This document shows positions 41,759 to 51,027 of a DNA stretch of 64,000 nt, one piece after another. Every line of letters starts with the position of its first letter. Position 1 is the first letter of the stretch. Location: assembly GCF_002209355.2 (NCBI RefSeq), contig NZ_CP106855.1, positions 868,001-932,000 on the forward strand, written 5' to 3'. Below the pieces are notes generated by a model that saw only the letters and a list, made by a program, of their open reading frames with translations, was not told the origin of the DNA and ran no database searches. Position numbers and translations under genes: made by a program. The DNA comes from Bdellovibrio sp. SKB1291214. GTDB lineage: Bacteria > Bdellovibrionota > Bdellovibrionia > Bdellovibrionales > Bdellovibrionaceae.

Positions 41759-42169
41759 CTATAGCTCCTCGAAGAATCCTTGTGCCTTTTTAGCGTCTTT
41801 AGACTCTCCCGTAGGAGATTTGTCTGTGCTCGGTGCCATCTGGTCCACGGGAACTTGAACTGGCAACTTAGCAGCATCTTTAGGCACCTCTTTAGGTGAT
41901 TCCTTAGGGGTCACATCCTTACCCGTTGTCCCCCACTGCATACGACATTTTTTCAGAGCATCTTCCATGGAGCCCATGGAGGTTTGCTTAGCCGTGATGG
42001 CACAGTTAGCGACCTCGGGGTAATCGCCGGCACATAGCTTTTCAGCATCAGCCGATGACAACGACAGGGAGCGAGCACGAAGTGTCGTTACGCATTGCTG
42101 TTGTGACTGAACCTGCGCCCAAGCGAATAAAGGTGCTGCCGTAATAACTGCCAAAACCAGAGTTTTCAT
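41759..42169 (-). CDS. Hypothetical secreted protein
   Basis: A 136-aa protein: signal peptide M-K-T-L-V-L-A-V-I-T-A-A-P-L-F-A-W-A-Q (cleavage about 18), a globular part with four cysteines (Q-Q-C-V, K-L-C-A, N-C-A-I, K-K-C-R) spaced as in two helical hairpins, then a disordered Pro/Lys/Ser-rich tail. Family not recognised. Same direction as the DsbA-like gene upstream (35 bases), which could help form its disulfides. Confidence 0.6.
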   Translation of the reverse strand: MKTLVLAVITAAPLFAWAQVQSQQQCVTTLRARSLSLSSADAEKLCAGDYPEVANCAITAKQTSMGSMEDALKKCRMQWGTTGKDVTPKESPKEVPKDAAKLPVQVPVDQMAPSTDKSPTGESKDAKKAQGFFEEL

Positions 42170-42204
42170 ATTTTGCCTCGCGGACCTTTATCGTACCATG
42201 ATGG

Positions 42205-42972
42205 TTATTTTGAATCCACCGTCGTCAGAGCGATAATCTTTTCAATCTCTTCCACAGGCTGCGCGCCATGCAAAGCCACCCCGTTAACCACTATAACCGG
42301 CGTTCCAGTGAATCCCATTTTCTCAAATTCAGACATGTCGGCATCAATGTTATAGCGGATGTCTTTAGACTCGATATCCTTTGCAACCTTTGCCATGTCG
42401 GCGCCGACTTTTTTAGCCATCTTGCGAAGGAAATCCACATCTTTCAAGTCACGTTGATTTTCGAAAACTAAATCATAAAACTTACGAGCTTTGGAGCGGT
42501 CCTGTTTGAAAACAGCCTCATAGTACAATGCCGCCGGCTGCGCCATCGGATGAAAATCCAATGGGAAGTGTTTGTAGTAAAACTGAATCTTACCACTGTA
42601 CTGTTTGAAAATTTGATCTAAGGATTTGTGAGCCATTCGACAAGCTGGACATTGAAAGTCGGCATACTCGACGATTGTGATCTTAGCTGTTTTATCACCA
42701 AACAAACGACGAGACTCTTCGATCTTTGGTTTCAAAGGATTTACGATCTGCTCCTCTTGCTGTTTTTTAAGATCCGCCCTTTGCTTCTGTTGTGCATTCT
42801 GTTGAGCTTTGCGAGCGGCTTTATTTACCACTTCGACAAATTGCTCAGGATTTTCCTCGATCACATCAAAAACAGCCTTTGGATTCTTTTTCAAATATTC
42901 CGCAATCTGCGCATCTTTCGTCGCGCATGCACTCATAACCAAAAGCATCGTCAGAAGAACGATTCTCGTCAT
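42205..42972 (-). CDS. DsbA-like thioredoxin-fold lipoprotein
   Basis: A 255-aa lipoprotein (lipobox V-M-S-A-C, Cys at about 16). A charged coiled-coil linker (about 45-85, Q-Q-N-A-Q-Q-K-Q-R-A-D-L-K-K-Q-Q) leads to a DsbA/DSBA-thioredoxin domain with redox motif F-Q-C-P-A-C-R-M (about 109-112) and cis-Pro loop G-T-P-V-I-V-V-N-G. Such proteins oxidise or isomerise disulfides outside the cytoplasm. The same layout (lipid anchor, coil, DsbA domain) is common in predatory and related bacteria. Strong terminator of topA lies just upstream. Confidence 0.88.
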   Translation of the reverse strand: MTRIVLLTMLLVMSACATKDAQIAEYLKKNPKAVFDVIEENPEQFVEVVNKAARKAQQNAQQKQRADLKKQQEEQIVNPLKPKIEESRRLFGDKTAKITIVEYADFQCPACRMAHKSLDQIFKQYSGKIQFYYKHFPLDFHPMAQPAALYYEAVFKQDRSKARKFYDLVFENQRDLKDVDFLRKMAKKVGADMAKVAKDIESKDIRYNIDADMSEFEKMGFTGTPVIVVNGVALHGAQPVEEIEKIIALTTVDSK

Positions 42973-43009
42973 ACAATTCCCCTTTTACCGTCCATCAACA
43001 TTCCAAATG

Positions 43010-43038
43010 AAAAAGCCGCTGGGTCTCAGCGGCTTTTT
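43010..43038. terminator. Terminator of topA
   Basis: AAAAAGCCGCTG (43010-43021) pairs perfectly with CAGCGGCTTTTT (43027-43038) around GGTCT; T-runs on both strands. Confidence 0.9.
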
Positions 43039-43041
43039 TAA

Positions 43042-45771
43042 TTATTTCTTTTTTCGTGTAACGACTTTCTTAACCCCGAGAGCTTGCGCTTTGTCCTTGG
43101 CGGACTCGGCACTTTTAAGGCTCTTTTTAGGAGCAGCAGCTTTCGTTTCTTTCGCAGCCTTTGCAGCTTTCGGTTTAGCAGCGGCCTTCGCCTTGCCTTT
43201 TCCCTTAGAGCCTTTTGCAGGGCCTTTCTCGTTGATCAAGCCCACGGCCTGTTCCAAAGTCACTGTCTCAACAGTGGTGCCCTCTGGTAACGAAGCATTG
43301 ACCTTACCGCTTTTAATGTAAGGACCATAAGGACCATTGAAAACTTGAATCATGTCGCCCGATTCAGGATGCGCCCCCAGATCCCGCAAGGCCGCCGCTT
43401 TGCCGCGACCTTTCTTAGGTTGATTCAACATCTCCATCGCACGTTCGAAAGTAATATTCAAAACGCTTTCGCCTTTTGGAATCGAACGATAGTCGCCGTC
43501 ATGAACAACGAATGGACCGAAGCGGCCCAAGCCTGCTTTAACGTCTTTACCCGTGCCTGGATGTTCACCCAAAGTTCTTGGCAAAGACAGCAAATCAAGA
43601 GCTGCTTGCAAATCTACTTGCTCAGGCTGCATGTTCGGTGGGAGTGATGCGCGTTTTGGTTTGTCGTTTTCAGGTGATACATCACCCAACTGAACGTACG
43701 GACCATAACGGCCGCTCAAGACATAAATTGGCTCGCCCGTTTTTGGATCTTTACCCAAAGCATCGGCACCATTGATTTTTTGATCGATCAATTTTTCTGC
43801 GATCTCCGGAGTGATATCCGCTGGCGATTCATTGTCTGGAACTGATGCGCTGACATCTTCGCCATCCCGCTGAGTCGTTAAGTAAGCTCCGTAACGGCCG
43901 ACATGGAATTTATATTTATCCATGCCTTCCAAAGACATTGTACGAGCTTCGTCTGGATTGATTTTCTCTTCTTGGCTGTCAACCATAGCACGCAAACCTT
44001 TAGGGCCTTTGTACACCGATGCCAAATAGCTTTCCCAATCCAATTCACCGTCAGCAATATTATCCAGGCTTTGCTCCATTTCAGAAGTAAAGCCCAAGTC
44101 CACATACTGAGTCAGATAGCTGCTCAATAACTTGGAGACAATCATTGCCGTGAATGTCGGAATCAAGGCTGTGCCACCCTTACGAACATACCCGCGATCG
44201 ATGATGGTACCAATTACAGATGCGTAGGTGGAAGGACGACCGATGCCTTCTTTCTCCATCGTTTGTACAAGGCTTGCCTCGGTATAACGAGCTGGAGGTT
44301 TTGTTTCATGAGAAGTCGGATCTAATTTTGTGCACTTTACAGAGTCTTTGACCTTAAGTGCTGGCAAACGCACTTCACGTTCTGCCAAGTCCGCTTCAGG
44401 ATCATCAGAACCCTCAACATAGGCACGTAAGAAACCTGGGAATTCGATCGTCATACCAGAGGCACCAAAGATCGCATCACCCACCGTGATTTTTGCGCTG
44501 ACTTGTTTTTGACGAGCATCAACCATTTGCGATGCAATCGTACGTTTCCAAATCAAATCGTAAAGTTTGAATTGATGACCTGTCAGACCTGTTTCATCCG
44601 GGTCCTGGAACTGGTTACCCGCTGGGCGAATCGCCTCATGGGCTTCCTGTGCACCTTTAACTTTTTTAGCAGCATAAGTTCGCGGCTGTGGAGTTAGATA
44701 CTCTTTACCATATTTGGAACTGATACATTCGCGAGATGCACTGATCGCTTCATTAGACAAGAACGTAGAGTCCGTACGCATATAGGTGATGAAACCTTGT
44801 TCGTACAATTTTTGAGCGACCTGCATCGTTTCACGGGCTGACAAGCCCAATTTACGATTCGATTCTTGTTGCAAGCTAGAAGTGATGAATGGCGCAGCTG
44901 GTTTTCTAAATGTCGGTTTTTCTTCAACATCAGAAACAATCCATGGACCTGATTTCAAATCAGCTGACAACTTTGCAGCATCTTTTTCTCCAAGAACCAA
45001 AACATCTTTACCGGCAGTCAACTGACCTGTCAGACCATCAAAGTCTTTACCAGTCGCCACGCGCTGTTGTTTGTACTGCTGCAGACGCGATTCGAAGTTT
45101 ACGCCATCTTTCGATAGCTCTGCCAATACACCCCAGTAAGCAGATTTTTTAAATCGGATGCGCTCTTGCTCACGCTCGACGATCAAACGCACAGCCACGG
45201 ATTGCACCCGACCCGCTGATAACCCGTAAGCGACTTTCTTCCACAAAAGTGGGGAAATCGTATATCCCACCAAACGGTCCAACACGCGACGAGCTTCCTG
45301 CGCACGTACCAAGTTAAAGTCGATCTCACGCGTGTCTTTCAATGCCTTCTGGATCGCATCTTTCGTGATCTCATGAAACACCATGCGTTTTGTTGGAACT
45401 TTTGGTTTTAGAACTTCAAGCAAATGCCAGCTGATAGACTCCCCTTCGCGGTCTTCATCGGTCGCGAGGTAAAGCTCTGAGGCTTCGTCGAGTTTATCTT
45501 TAAGATTCTTAACAACTTTAGTTTTGTCTTTCGGAATGCAGTAAAGAGGTTCAAAGTTTTTATCAACGTTGACCCCGAGCTGTGCCCATTTTTCTTTTTT
45601 TACTTTTTCAGGGATGTCTTTTGCGGATTGAGGCAAGTCGCGGATATGTCCCATACAAGACTCAACAACGTAGTCTCTGCCTAGAAACTTACGAATTGTT
45701 TTTGCCTTGGTTGGAGACTCCACGATGACGAGTTTGATTCCGTCGGATGCCGCGTCAGTTTTTTTGGCCAT
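43042..45771 (-). CDS. topA: DNA topoisomerase I with Lys/Ala-rich tail
   Basis: A 909-aa type IA topoisomerase that relaxes negative supercoils. The Toprim domain has V-E-S-P-T-K-A-K-T-I and A-T-D-E-D-R-E-G-E; the catalytic Tyr330 is in F-I-T-Y-M-R-T-D-S-T; R-A-Q-E-A-R-R-V-L-D-R-L-V-G-Y and G-I-G-R-P-S-T-Y-A are further family motifs. The C-terminal part has three or more R-Y-G-P-Y-V/I-like repeats (TopoI C-terminal repeats) and no zinc-finger cysteines, followed by about 55 residues of Lys/Ala-rich tail, probably a nonspecific DNA-binding arm. Own terminator; divergent from the HAD gene. Confidence 0.97.
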   Translation of the reverse strand: MAKKTDAASDGIKLVIVESPTKAKTIRKFLGRDYVVESCMGHIRDLPQSAKDIPEKVKKEKWAQLGVNVDKNFEPLYCIPKDKTKVVKNLKDKLDEASELYLATDEDREGESISWHLLEVLKPKVPTKRMVFHEITKDAIQKALKDTREIDFNLVRAQEARRVLDRLVGYTISPLLWKKVAYGLSAGRVQSVAVRLIVEREQERIRFKKSAYWGVLAELSKDGVNFESRLQQYKQQRVATGKDFDGLTGQLTAGKDVLVLGEKDAAKLSADLKSGPWIVSDVEEKPTFRKPAAPFITSSLQQESNRKLGLSARETMQVAQKLYEQGFITYMRTDSTFLSNEAISASRECISSKYGKEYLTPQPRTYAAKKVKGAQEAHEAIRPAGNQFQDPDETGLTGHQFKLYDLIWKRTIASQMVDARQKQVSAKITVGDAIFGASGMTIEFPGFLRAYVEGSDDPEADLAEREVRLPALKVKDSVKCTKLDPTSHETKPPARYTEASLVQTMEKEGIGRPSTYASVIGTIIDRGYVRKGGTALIPTFTAMIVSKLLSSYLTQYVDLGFTSEMEQSLDNIADGELDWESYLASVYKGPKGLRAMVDSQEEKINPDEARTMSLEGMDKYKFHVGRYGAYLTTQRDGEDVSASVPDNESPADITPEIAEKLIDQKINGADALGKDPKTGEPIYVLSGRYGPYVQLGDVSPENDKPKRASLPPNMQPEQVDLQAALDLLSLPRTLGEHPGTGKDVKAGLGRFGPFVVHDGDYRSIPKGESVLNITFERAMEMLNQPKKGRGKAAALRDLGAHPESGDMIQVFNGPYGPYIKSGKVNASLPEGTTVETVTLEQAVGLINEKGPAKGSKGKGKAKAAAKPKAAKAAKETKAAAPKKSLKSAESAKDKAQALGVKKVVTRKKK

Positions 45772-45894
45772 GTACCCAGCCCTTCATCCGGCTTGTAACC
45801 GGGATATAATATATAGACAAAACATGAATGCTGAACTCCTATTAGGCAAGTCTGAATTTTGACAACCAGTACCAAAAGCAGATACCTTGTGAGC

Positions 45895-46671
45895 ATGAAA
45901 CCAATTTCTGACTTTGCAACTTCCCTCAAGTTTTTACTCACAGATATCGATGACACCCTGACTGATGAAGGTCTTTTGGGAGCAGAAGCTTACGAAGCCA
46001 TGTGGGCCCTGTACCATGCGGGAATCAAAGTGATCCCAGTAACGGGTCGTCCCGCTGGATGGTGCGAGATGATCGCGCGTGTGTGGCCCGTCAGTGGGAT
46101 CGTTGGAGAAAACGGTGGTTTCTATTTTCGCTATCACGGAAAGAAAATGCATCGCCATTTCTTTTTTGACGAACAAACTCAAGCCACGAATCGTGCAAAA
46201 CTCAATCAACTAGAAACAGAAATTCTAAAAAAAGTTCCGGGGTGTGAACTAGCGAGTGATCAGTTCTGCCGATTGATGGATCTGGCTATCGATTTTTGCG
46301 AAGATGTTCCGGCTCTGCCAAAATCCGAGGTACAAAAAATCGTGGATATTTTCGTGGCCCACGGTGCTCAAGCGAAGGTCAGCTCCATTCATGTAAATGG
46401 TTGGTTTGGTGATTACAACAAACTGTCTATGTCTCTTAAATTTCTGCAACACGAGTTCGGTGTCTCAGCTGAAGACGCTAAAAAAGTTTGCGGTTTTAGC
46501 GGAGACTCTCCCAATGACGAACCCATGTTTCAATATTTTCCCCATAGTTTTGCCGTTGCAAACATCCAACACTTTGTTGATCAAATTAAAGCAAAGCCCA
46601 CATATGTAGCATCCCAGCGCGGCGGTATGGGGTTCACAGAGATTGCCAGTGTCATTCTGAAAAACAAATAA
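45895..46671 (+). CDS. HAD-superfamily IIB (Cof-like) phosphatase
   Basis: A 258-aa cytoplasmic hydrolase. Motif I is L-L-T-D-I-D-D-T-L-T (nucleophile Asp), motif II V-I-P-V-T-G-R-P-A-G-W, and motif IV C-G-F-S-G-D-S-P-N-D-E-P-M-F; the IIB cap lies between. The sequence resembles sugar-phosphate phosphatases of the Cof or mannosyl-phosphoglycerate type; G-E-N-G-G is typical. ATG 45895 is chosen (M-K-P-I-S-D-F); the frame is open to 45859. Substrate not fixed. Confidence 0.85.
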   Translation: MKPISDFATSLKFLLTDIDDTLTDEGLLGAEAYEAMWALYHAGIKVIPVTGRPAGWCEMIARVWPVSGIVGENGGFYFRYHGKKMHRHFFFDEQTQATNRAKLNQLETEILKKVPGCELASDQFCRLMDLAIDFCEDVPALPKSEVQKIVDIFVAHGAQAKVSSIHVNGWFGDYNKLSMSLKFLQHEFGVSAEDAKKVCGFSGDSPNDEPMFQYFPHSFAVANIQHFVDQIKAKPTYVASQRGGMGFTEIASVILKNK

Positions 46672-46787
46672 TTTTAAAGGCTAACTAAGACGGATGTTCA
46701 CAACACGAAATGGATTTTCCCAGTCCAAGGTCTAAAGCCGCAGCTCCTTCCACCCGATAAAGACTTCGTTGGAGAAAGGAGTTTTCC

Positions 46788-47147
46788 ATGGTCAGCGCAC
46801 AGGCACGTCAATATATCGCTAACAAATTGGAAGAACAAGCCAAACAAAACTGGCTCTTTAATCACTTAAAATTCGAAGGCGAAGTAAGTACCGACGGCAA
46901 GAACCGCGTGTACGGTTTCGCTTATGTTCAAATCACCTTAAATACCAAGGGTGAGCTTTGGATTGAAAGTCCTAAGTATCAAAACTATATCGGAGCCGAT
47001 AGTTATCAGTCCGCGAAAGAAGCCGTGGATTTGCTCTACGATCAACTGAGGTATATCGATGAAAATTACGAGCGACTGCAAAGCTCCCCTGAAATCTGGG
47101 CTAAGAAGGGTCTCTTCTCGCGTATCAAGGGCCGCTTCGCTTCTTAA
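46788..47147 (+). CDS. Hypothetical protein
   Basis: A 119-aa soluble alpha/beta protein starting M-V-S-A-Q-A-R-Q-Y-I-A behind AAAGGAG. A strand pair (G-F-A-Y-V-Q-I-T-L-N-T-K-G-E-L-W-I) is followed by helices. No signal, TM or cysteine. Family not recognised. It ends 19 bases before the convergent pmbA stop, with the hairpin 47156-47181 between and across. Confidence 0.6.
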   Translation: MVSAQARQYIANKLEEQAKQNWLFNHLKFEGEVSTDGKNRVYGFAYVQITLNTKGELWIESPKYQNYIGADSYQSAKEAVDLLYDQLRYIDENYERLQSSPEIWAKKGLFSRIKGRFAS

Positions 47148-47155
47148 AGATAGTG

Positions 47156-47181
47156 TTTGCTGGCGGTTATCCGCCAGCAAA
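47156..47181. terminator. Perfect 11-bp hairpin over pmbA stop codon
   Basis: TTTGCTGGCGG (47156-47166), TTAT loop, CCGCCAGCAAA (47171-47181). The pmbA stop codon lies in the loop. Without a T-run it is more likely an mRNA 3' stabilising hairpin than an efficient terminator, for both convergent genes. Confidence 0.5.
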
Positions 47182-48510
47182 GCTCATTGATTTAATTAAA
47201 ACATCTGGCGCAATCAGGCTGCGACCTGGGCGACCGTAAGTGTCACCTAATTCCACAATGTCACGCAAAACATCCAATACATTTCCTGAAACCACGAATT
47301 GATCGACGGGCCCTAGGCATTTGCCGTTTTCATACAAAAAGCCCTCTGCTGGCATTGATAAATCCCCTGTGGAATCTTTGAAGCCGGCGTGCAATCCACC
47401 GGTAAATTTTGTGATGTGCACTGTTTGTCCTGGGTTTAAAGTCAAAAGCTCCTGTTGTGTTTTAGACCCCTTAGACACAACCAAATTCGTCGGACCAATT
47501 CCCATCGGAGAACTCGGGCCGCGAGCAGCGTGAGCCGTATGTGGTAAGTTCATACGCTGAGCGTACTCTAAGTTCGTCAGGAAGTTTTTCAACACACCAT
47601 TTTCAAACAAAACGGTTTTTTGCGAAGGCGCACCCTCTGCATCAAATGGTCGGACCGCTGTCCCATGAAGTTCAAAGGGATCGTCAATAAGAGTGAACTT
47701 GTCGCTGGCGACTTTTTCTCCCACTTTTCCTTTAAGCAAAGACTTACCTTCATGCACTTCTTTAGCAGACAAATAGGAAAGTAACATTGCAAGCACAGTC
47801 GGAAATACTTTACGATCAAGAACCACCGGATAGTTTCCAGTTTTAAGCTTTGTCGCCCCCAGGTATTTAACGCCGTTGTTAACGCCCTCCCGAGCCACTT
47901 CATCAATATTGATTTCTGCAAATGAGCGAACAAAGAATCCTTCGCCCCCCATTTTTGAAGTTTCCCCTTCTTTAACTAAAGGAGCCGCACTTCCCGTGTA
48001 ATAACTTTGTCTAAACTCTTGATCAACGCCTTCAGAGTTCAAAATTCTTGAAAAAGAGGAACCCTGTGAAAAACCAGAGTAAGGCACCGATTGAACACGA
48101 GGATCCAAACCTAAGCACTTTTCTTCAAGGGCTTTCGCCACTTCCATTTTTTTATCCATTTCAATCTCTTCGGGATTGAACAGATTCATCGCCTTGAAAG
48201 GTTGGGGTTTCATCATAGGAATCTCGAAACTTTCTGCGCTTTGTACGGTTTTAGCATTATTCAATGCTTCGCTGTAAGTGCGAAGCAACGCTTCTAGCGA
48301 CAGATTTTCTGTATAGGCGTAACCTTGGGCCGCACCTTTTAAGACACGCAGTCCCGCCATTTGCGTTTGCGTGGATTCAAAATCCTTCAAGGCCTTTTTT
48401 TGATAACCCAACTCCAGGCTCTCTCCGCCAGAAATTAGCATTTCAACTTTAACGCCATCTTGTTTGGCTTGAGCCAAGATCTTTTGAAAGTTCTCTTTGA
48501 TAGTATCCAT
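47167..48510 (-). CDS. pmbA: PmbA/TldE metalloprotease subunit
   Basis: A 447-aa partner of TldD. M-D-T-I-K-E-N-F-Q-K starts the protein, with the conserved pieces L-I-S-G-G-E-S-L-E-L-G, Y-A-Y-T-E-N-L-S, V-V-L-D-R-K-V-F-P-T-V-L and F-T-G-G-L-H-A-G-F. Like E. coli TldE it lacks the H-E-x3-H motif and depends on TldD for activity. Its ATG shares one base with the tldD stop (TAATG), so the two are translationally coupled. The complex degrades unfolded peptides and cleaves leader peptides of some modified peptides. No peptide precursor gene is near. Confidence 0.92.
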   Translation of the reverse strand: MDTIKENFQKILAQAKQDGVKVEMLISGGESLELGYQKKALKDFESTQTQMAGLRVLKGAAQGYAYTENLSLEALLRTYSEALNNAKTVQSAESFEIPMMKPQPFKAMNLFNPEEIEMDKKMEVAKALEEKCLGLDPRVQSVPYSGFSQGSSFSRILNSEGVDQEFRQSYYTGSAAPLVKEGETSKMGGEGFFVRSFAEINIDEVAREGVNNGVKYLGATKLKTGNYPVVLDRKVFPTVLAMLLSYLSAKEVHEGKSLLKGKVGEKVASDKFTLIDDPFELHGTAVRPFDAEGAPSQKTVLFENGVLKNFLTNLEYAQRMNLPHTAHAARGPSSPMGIGPTNLVVSKGSKTQQELLTLNPGQTVHITKFTGGLHAGFKDSTGDLSMPAEGFLYENGKCLGPVDQFVVSGNVLDVLRDIVELGDTYGRPGRSLIAPDVLIKSMSFAGG

Positions 48511-49898
48511 TATCCAGCTCTCCCACCAACCATCAGACTTGAAACTAGAATCTGCGGCTGTCCCACAGCTGCGGGGATAGAACCGCTGACGGAACCACAC
48601 ATGCCAGTCGCCAATTTTAGCTCATTAGAAACTTTGGTGATCTTACCCAATGTATCGATACCGCGACCGATCAGGCAGGCACCTTTCACCATCTCTTCGA
48701 TTCGACCGTTTCTGATAATATAAGCTTCGCGTACTTGGAAGTTATAGTCACCCGTACCAGGATTCACCGAACCCCCGCCCATGTTTTTAGCGTAAAGACC
48801 GTAATCCACATCGCGGATCATGTCTTCAAAGGAATCCTTACCCGCATCAATAAACGTATTTCTCATACGAGAAGCCGGTGCGTATTTGTACGACTGACGA
48901 CGACCACTGCCCGTCACATCATACCCCGTTTGACGCGCACCCATTTCATCCACGATATAGGATTTCAAGACACCATTTTCAATCAGCGTCGTACGTTTGG
49001 TTTTATTACCTTCATCGTCGATATTCAAAGAGCCCCACCCATTTTTGATGGTTCCATCATCGATTGCCGTCACACATTCATTGGCAATCTTCTGGCCCAT
49101 CTTACCGCAGAACACAGAGGAATCTTTTGCCACAGCCGTGGTCTCAAGACCGTGACCGCAAGCCTCGTGGAATAAAACTCCCCCGAAGGAATTATCAATC
49201 ACCACAGGCATTTCACCCGCTGGCGCAAACTTGGCTGTTGTCAGTCCCATGGCGCGGTCTACGTTTTCGTGAGCAAAACTTTGCAGGTTCAAACCATCAT
49301 AAAGCTCTGAAGTTCCCATGTGCCCATAACGTTCGCTAGAGCTTTCTTTCACGCCATTATTTTCAACAAAGACTTCCATATTCAAGCGACTGTATGCGCG
49401 CTCATCATAGGCCATCAAACCGCGTGAGTTTGCGATCTGCACTTTCTGAAATTTTTCATTCAAAGCCGCTTCAACTTGTGTGACTGCTGAATTTCGGGCA
49501 CGCGCATGTTGATCTAAAGAGTTCATCCAAGCAAACTTGCGGTCGCGATTCATCTCCCATGGTTTATCCCCATAAGTGTGAATCGAATCGAAGGGCACTT
49601 GCATTAAAGGCATCGCCTTTTTAGCTTCGCCGGTGCCGCGGCTCTTCGCCGCATTCAATGCAGCCTTCACCAAGCCCTGCTCAGTTAAATCATTTGTAGT
49701 CACATAGACAATCTCGTGGCCAAAGAACAAGCGAATCCCAGCTCCGTAAAGCTGGCCGACAATGGCCTGATCTGCTTTAGAGCTCAAAATAGAAAGGTTC
49801 GAAGAGTACGTGTCTTCGACAAAGATATCTGCGAAATCCGCCCCCGTAGAGAGTGCGGCGTCCAGTGCTTTAGTTAAAATATGAGGTTGAATGATCAT
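48510..49898 (-). CDS. tldD: TldD metalloprotease subunit
   Basis: A 462-aa catalytic subunit. The zinc motif is F-H-E-A-C-G-H (the family's H-E-x3-H), with the third ligand Cys expected in the later M-C-G-S-V-S-G segment. A-I-D-D-G-T-I-K-N-G-W-G and G-G-G-S-V-N-P-G-T-G-D-Y-N-F are also typical. Forms a heterodimer with PmbA encoded directly downstream. A TCTCAA-T-TTGAGA dyad (49924-49936) lies 26 bases before the start. Confidence 0.95.
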   Translation of the reverse strand: MIIQPHILTKALDAALSTGADFADIFVEDTYSSNLSILSSKADQAIVGQLYGAGIRLFFGHEIVYVTTNDLTEQGLVKAALNAAKSRGTGEAKKAMPLMQVPFDSIHTYGDKPWEMNRDRKFAWMNSLDQHARARNSAVTQVEAALNEKFQKVQIANSRGLMAYDERAYSRLNMEVFVENNGVKESSSERYGHMGTSELYDGLNLQSFAHENVDRAMGLTTAKFAPAGEMPVVIDNSFGGVLFHEACGHGLETTAVAKDSSVFCGKMGQKIANECVTAIDDGTIKNGWGSLNIDDEGNKTKRTTLIENGVLKSYIVDEMGARQTGYDVTGSGRRQSYKYAPASRMRNTFIDAGKDSFEDMIRDVDYGLYAKNMGGGSVNPGTGDYNFQVREAYIIRNGRIEEMVKGACLIGRGIDTLGKITKVSNELKLATGMCGSVSGSIPAAVGQPQILVSSLMVGGRAG

Positions 49899-49923
49899 GA
49901 ATGCCCCCTGAAGAAATATCCTA

Positions 49924-49936
49924 TCTCAATTTGAGA
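49924..49936. promoter_or_regulatory. Short dyad upstream of tldD
   Basis: TCTCAA-T-TTGAGA, a perfect 6-base dyad with one central base, 26 bases before the tldD start. Possible operator; could be chance. Confidence 0.25.
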
Positions 49937-50074
49937 CACAGCAAAAGACCTGACCAAACTATTAACAGCTCGCTGCGTGGAATGTCATGAACATGGCACC
50001 AGTGCGCTATATCCGTTTAAATGCGGTCTTAACTCCTTTTTAATGGCCTACCCCTTGCTCATATAGAACTTAGA

Positions 50075-50101
50075 GATGGGTTCTGATTTTAAAAACCCAT
50101 C
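50075..50101 (+). promoter_or_regulatory. 5' leader hairpin before barrel gene
   Basis: GATGGGTT (50075-50082) pairs with AACCCATC (50094-50101), ending right before the GTGGAG ribosome site of the barrel gene. It may affect translation or protect the mRNA 5' end. Confidence 0.35.
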
Positions 50102-50110
50102 GTGGAGTCT

Positions 50111-50983
50111 ATGGTGAACAGCTTTACGGGCCTTAAATATATGAGAAGTGCAATCCGAGGGTTAACAATCCTTGCTGCCCTTTCTTTTGTGGCTCCTGCG
50201 TTCGCAGCGAACCCATCGACTTCCACAATGAAACCTAAGGCTCCTGTTGCTCCGAAAGCGCCAGAGTCGCCATGGACATTCGTATTTAATCTTGAAACTG
50301 CCAGCAACATGATGAAAGACGAAATGAACGGCCGCGAAGCCCAAACTGCGTTGGAAGCAGTCATGGTCTATAAGTTTAATAAAATCACAAGCCTTAAGAT
50401 TTCTACTGCGCTCTACAAAGACCATACAGGTCCGCAAGATGCTGGTTTCGATAATTCTACAATTGGTTTAGGTTTTACAACTCCACTAGCTACTAATATC
50501 GATTGGAAAAATTCAATCACAGCGATCTTACCAACAAATCGCAAAGCTCAAGACCAATCTTCCTTGCAAGGTACGGCGGCACTGGCCTCGACCCTTGTTT
50601 ATAAAAATCTGTTCTGGGGAAGTTCAGCAACAACTGGTATTTCAGTGGCGCGCAACTTCCACGAATACAATATGACAGCCGATGGTGGTTACAACATTCG
50701 CAATACTGCGGCAGCAACAGTGGGATACACCTTGCCCCTGTTTGGGAACTTTGCTTTAGACACTCTATTTAAATATACAGAGGCATGGCTTTATAACGAC
50801 GACAACCGCATGAAGTTTCTTTTCAGCGCGGACTTATCTTATGAATTTACACCTCATTTTTCAGCTTATATTGGCACTTCCAACGAGGGAAGCGCATTGA
50901 AACCAAACGGAGTTGACTCCAATATCGAGATTTTCAATGACACGAGTTCAGTCATTAAAGCCGGTATTACCTTGAGCATTTAA
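50111..50983 (+). CDS. Predicted outer-membrane beta-barrel protein
   Basis: A 290-aa protein. Signal peptide (M-R-S-A-I-R-G-L-T-I-L-A-A-L-S-F-V, cleavage after P-A-F-A), then a Pro/Lys/Ala-rich linker (K-P-K-A-P-V-A-P-K-A-P) and about ten amphipathic strands (F-V-F-N-L-E-T-A, K-F-L-F-S-A-D-L-S-Y-E-F), ending A-G-I-T-L-S-I. GGAG lies 5 bases before ATG 50111; the ATG at 50141 directly before the signal peptide is another candidate. It is 45 bases before the metzincin gene and may be co-transcribed. No specific family. Confidence 0.7.
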   Translation: MVNSFTGLKYMRSAIRGLTILAALSFVAPAFAANPSTSTMKPKAPVAPKAPESPWTFVFNLETASNMMKDEMNGREAQTALEAVMVYKFNKITSLKISTALYKDHTGPQDAGFDNSTIGLGFTTPLATNIDWKNSITAILPTNRKAQDQSSLQGTAALASTLVYKNLFWGSSATTGISVARNFHEYNMTADGGYNIRNTAAATVGYTLPLFGNFALDTLFKYTEAWLYNDDNRMKFLFSADLSYEFTPHFSAYIGTSNEGSALKPNGVDSNIEIFNDTSSVIKAGITLSI

Positions 50984-51027
50984 TTTTAAGTTTTTAGTTT
51001 TTGAGAGTTTTTGAAGAGGAGAGAGAC

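Noticed and set aside
45805-45810. TATAAT upstream of the HAD gene and topA
   Set aside because: A perfect -10 hexamer, but no -35 at a proper distance in either direction; lies in an AT-rich stretch (ATATAATATATAG).
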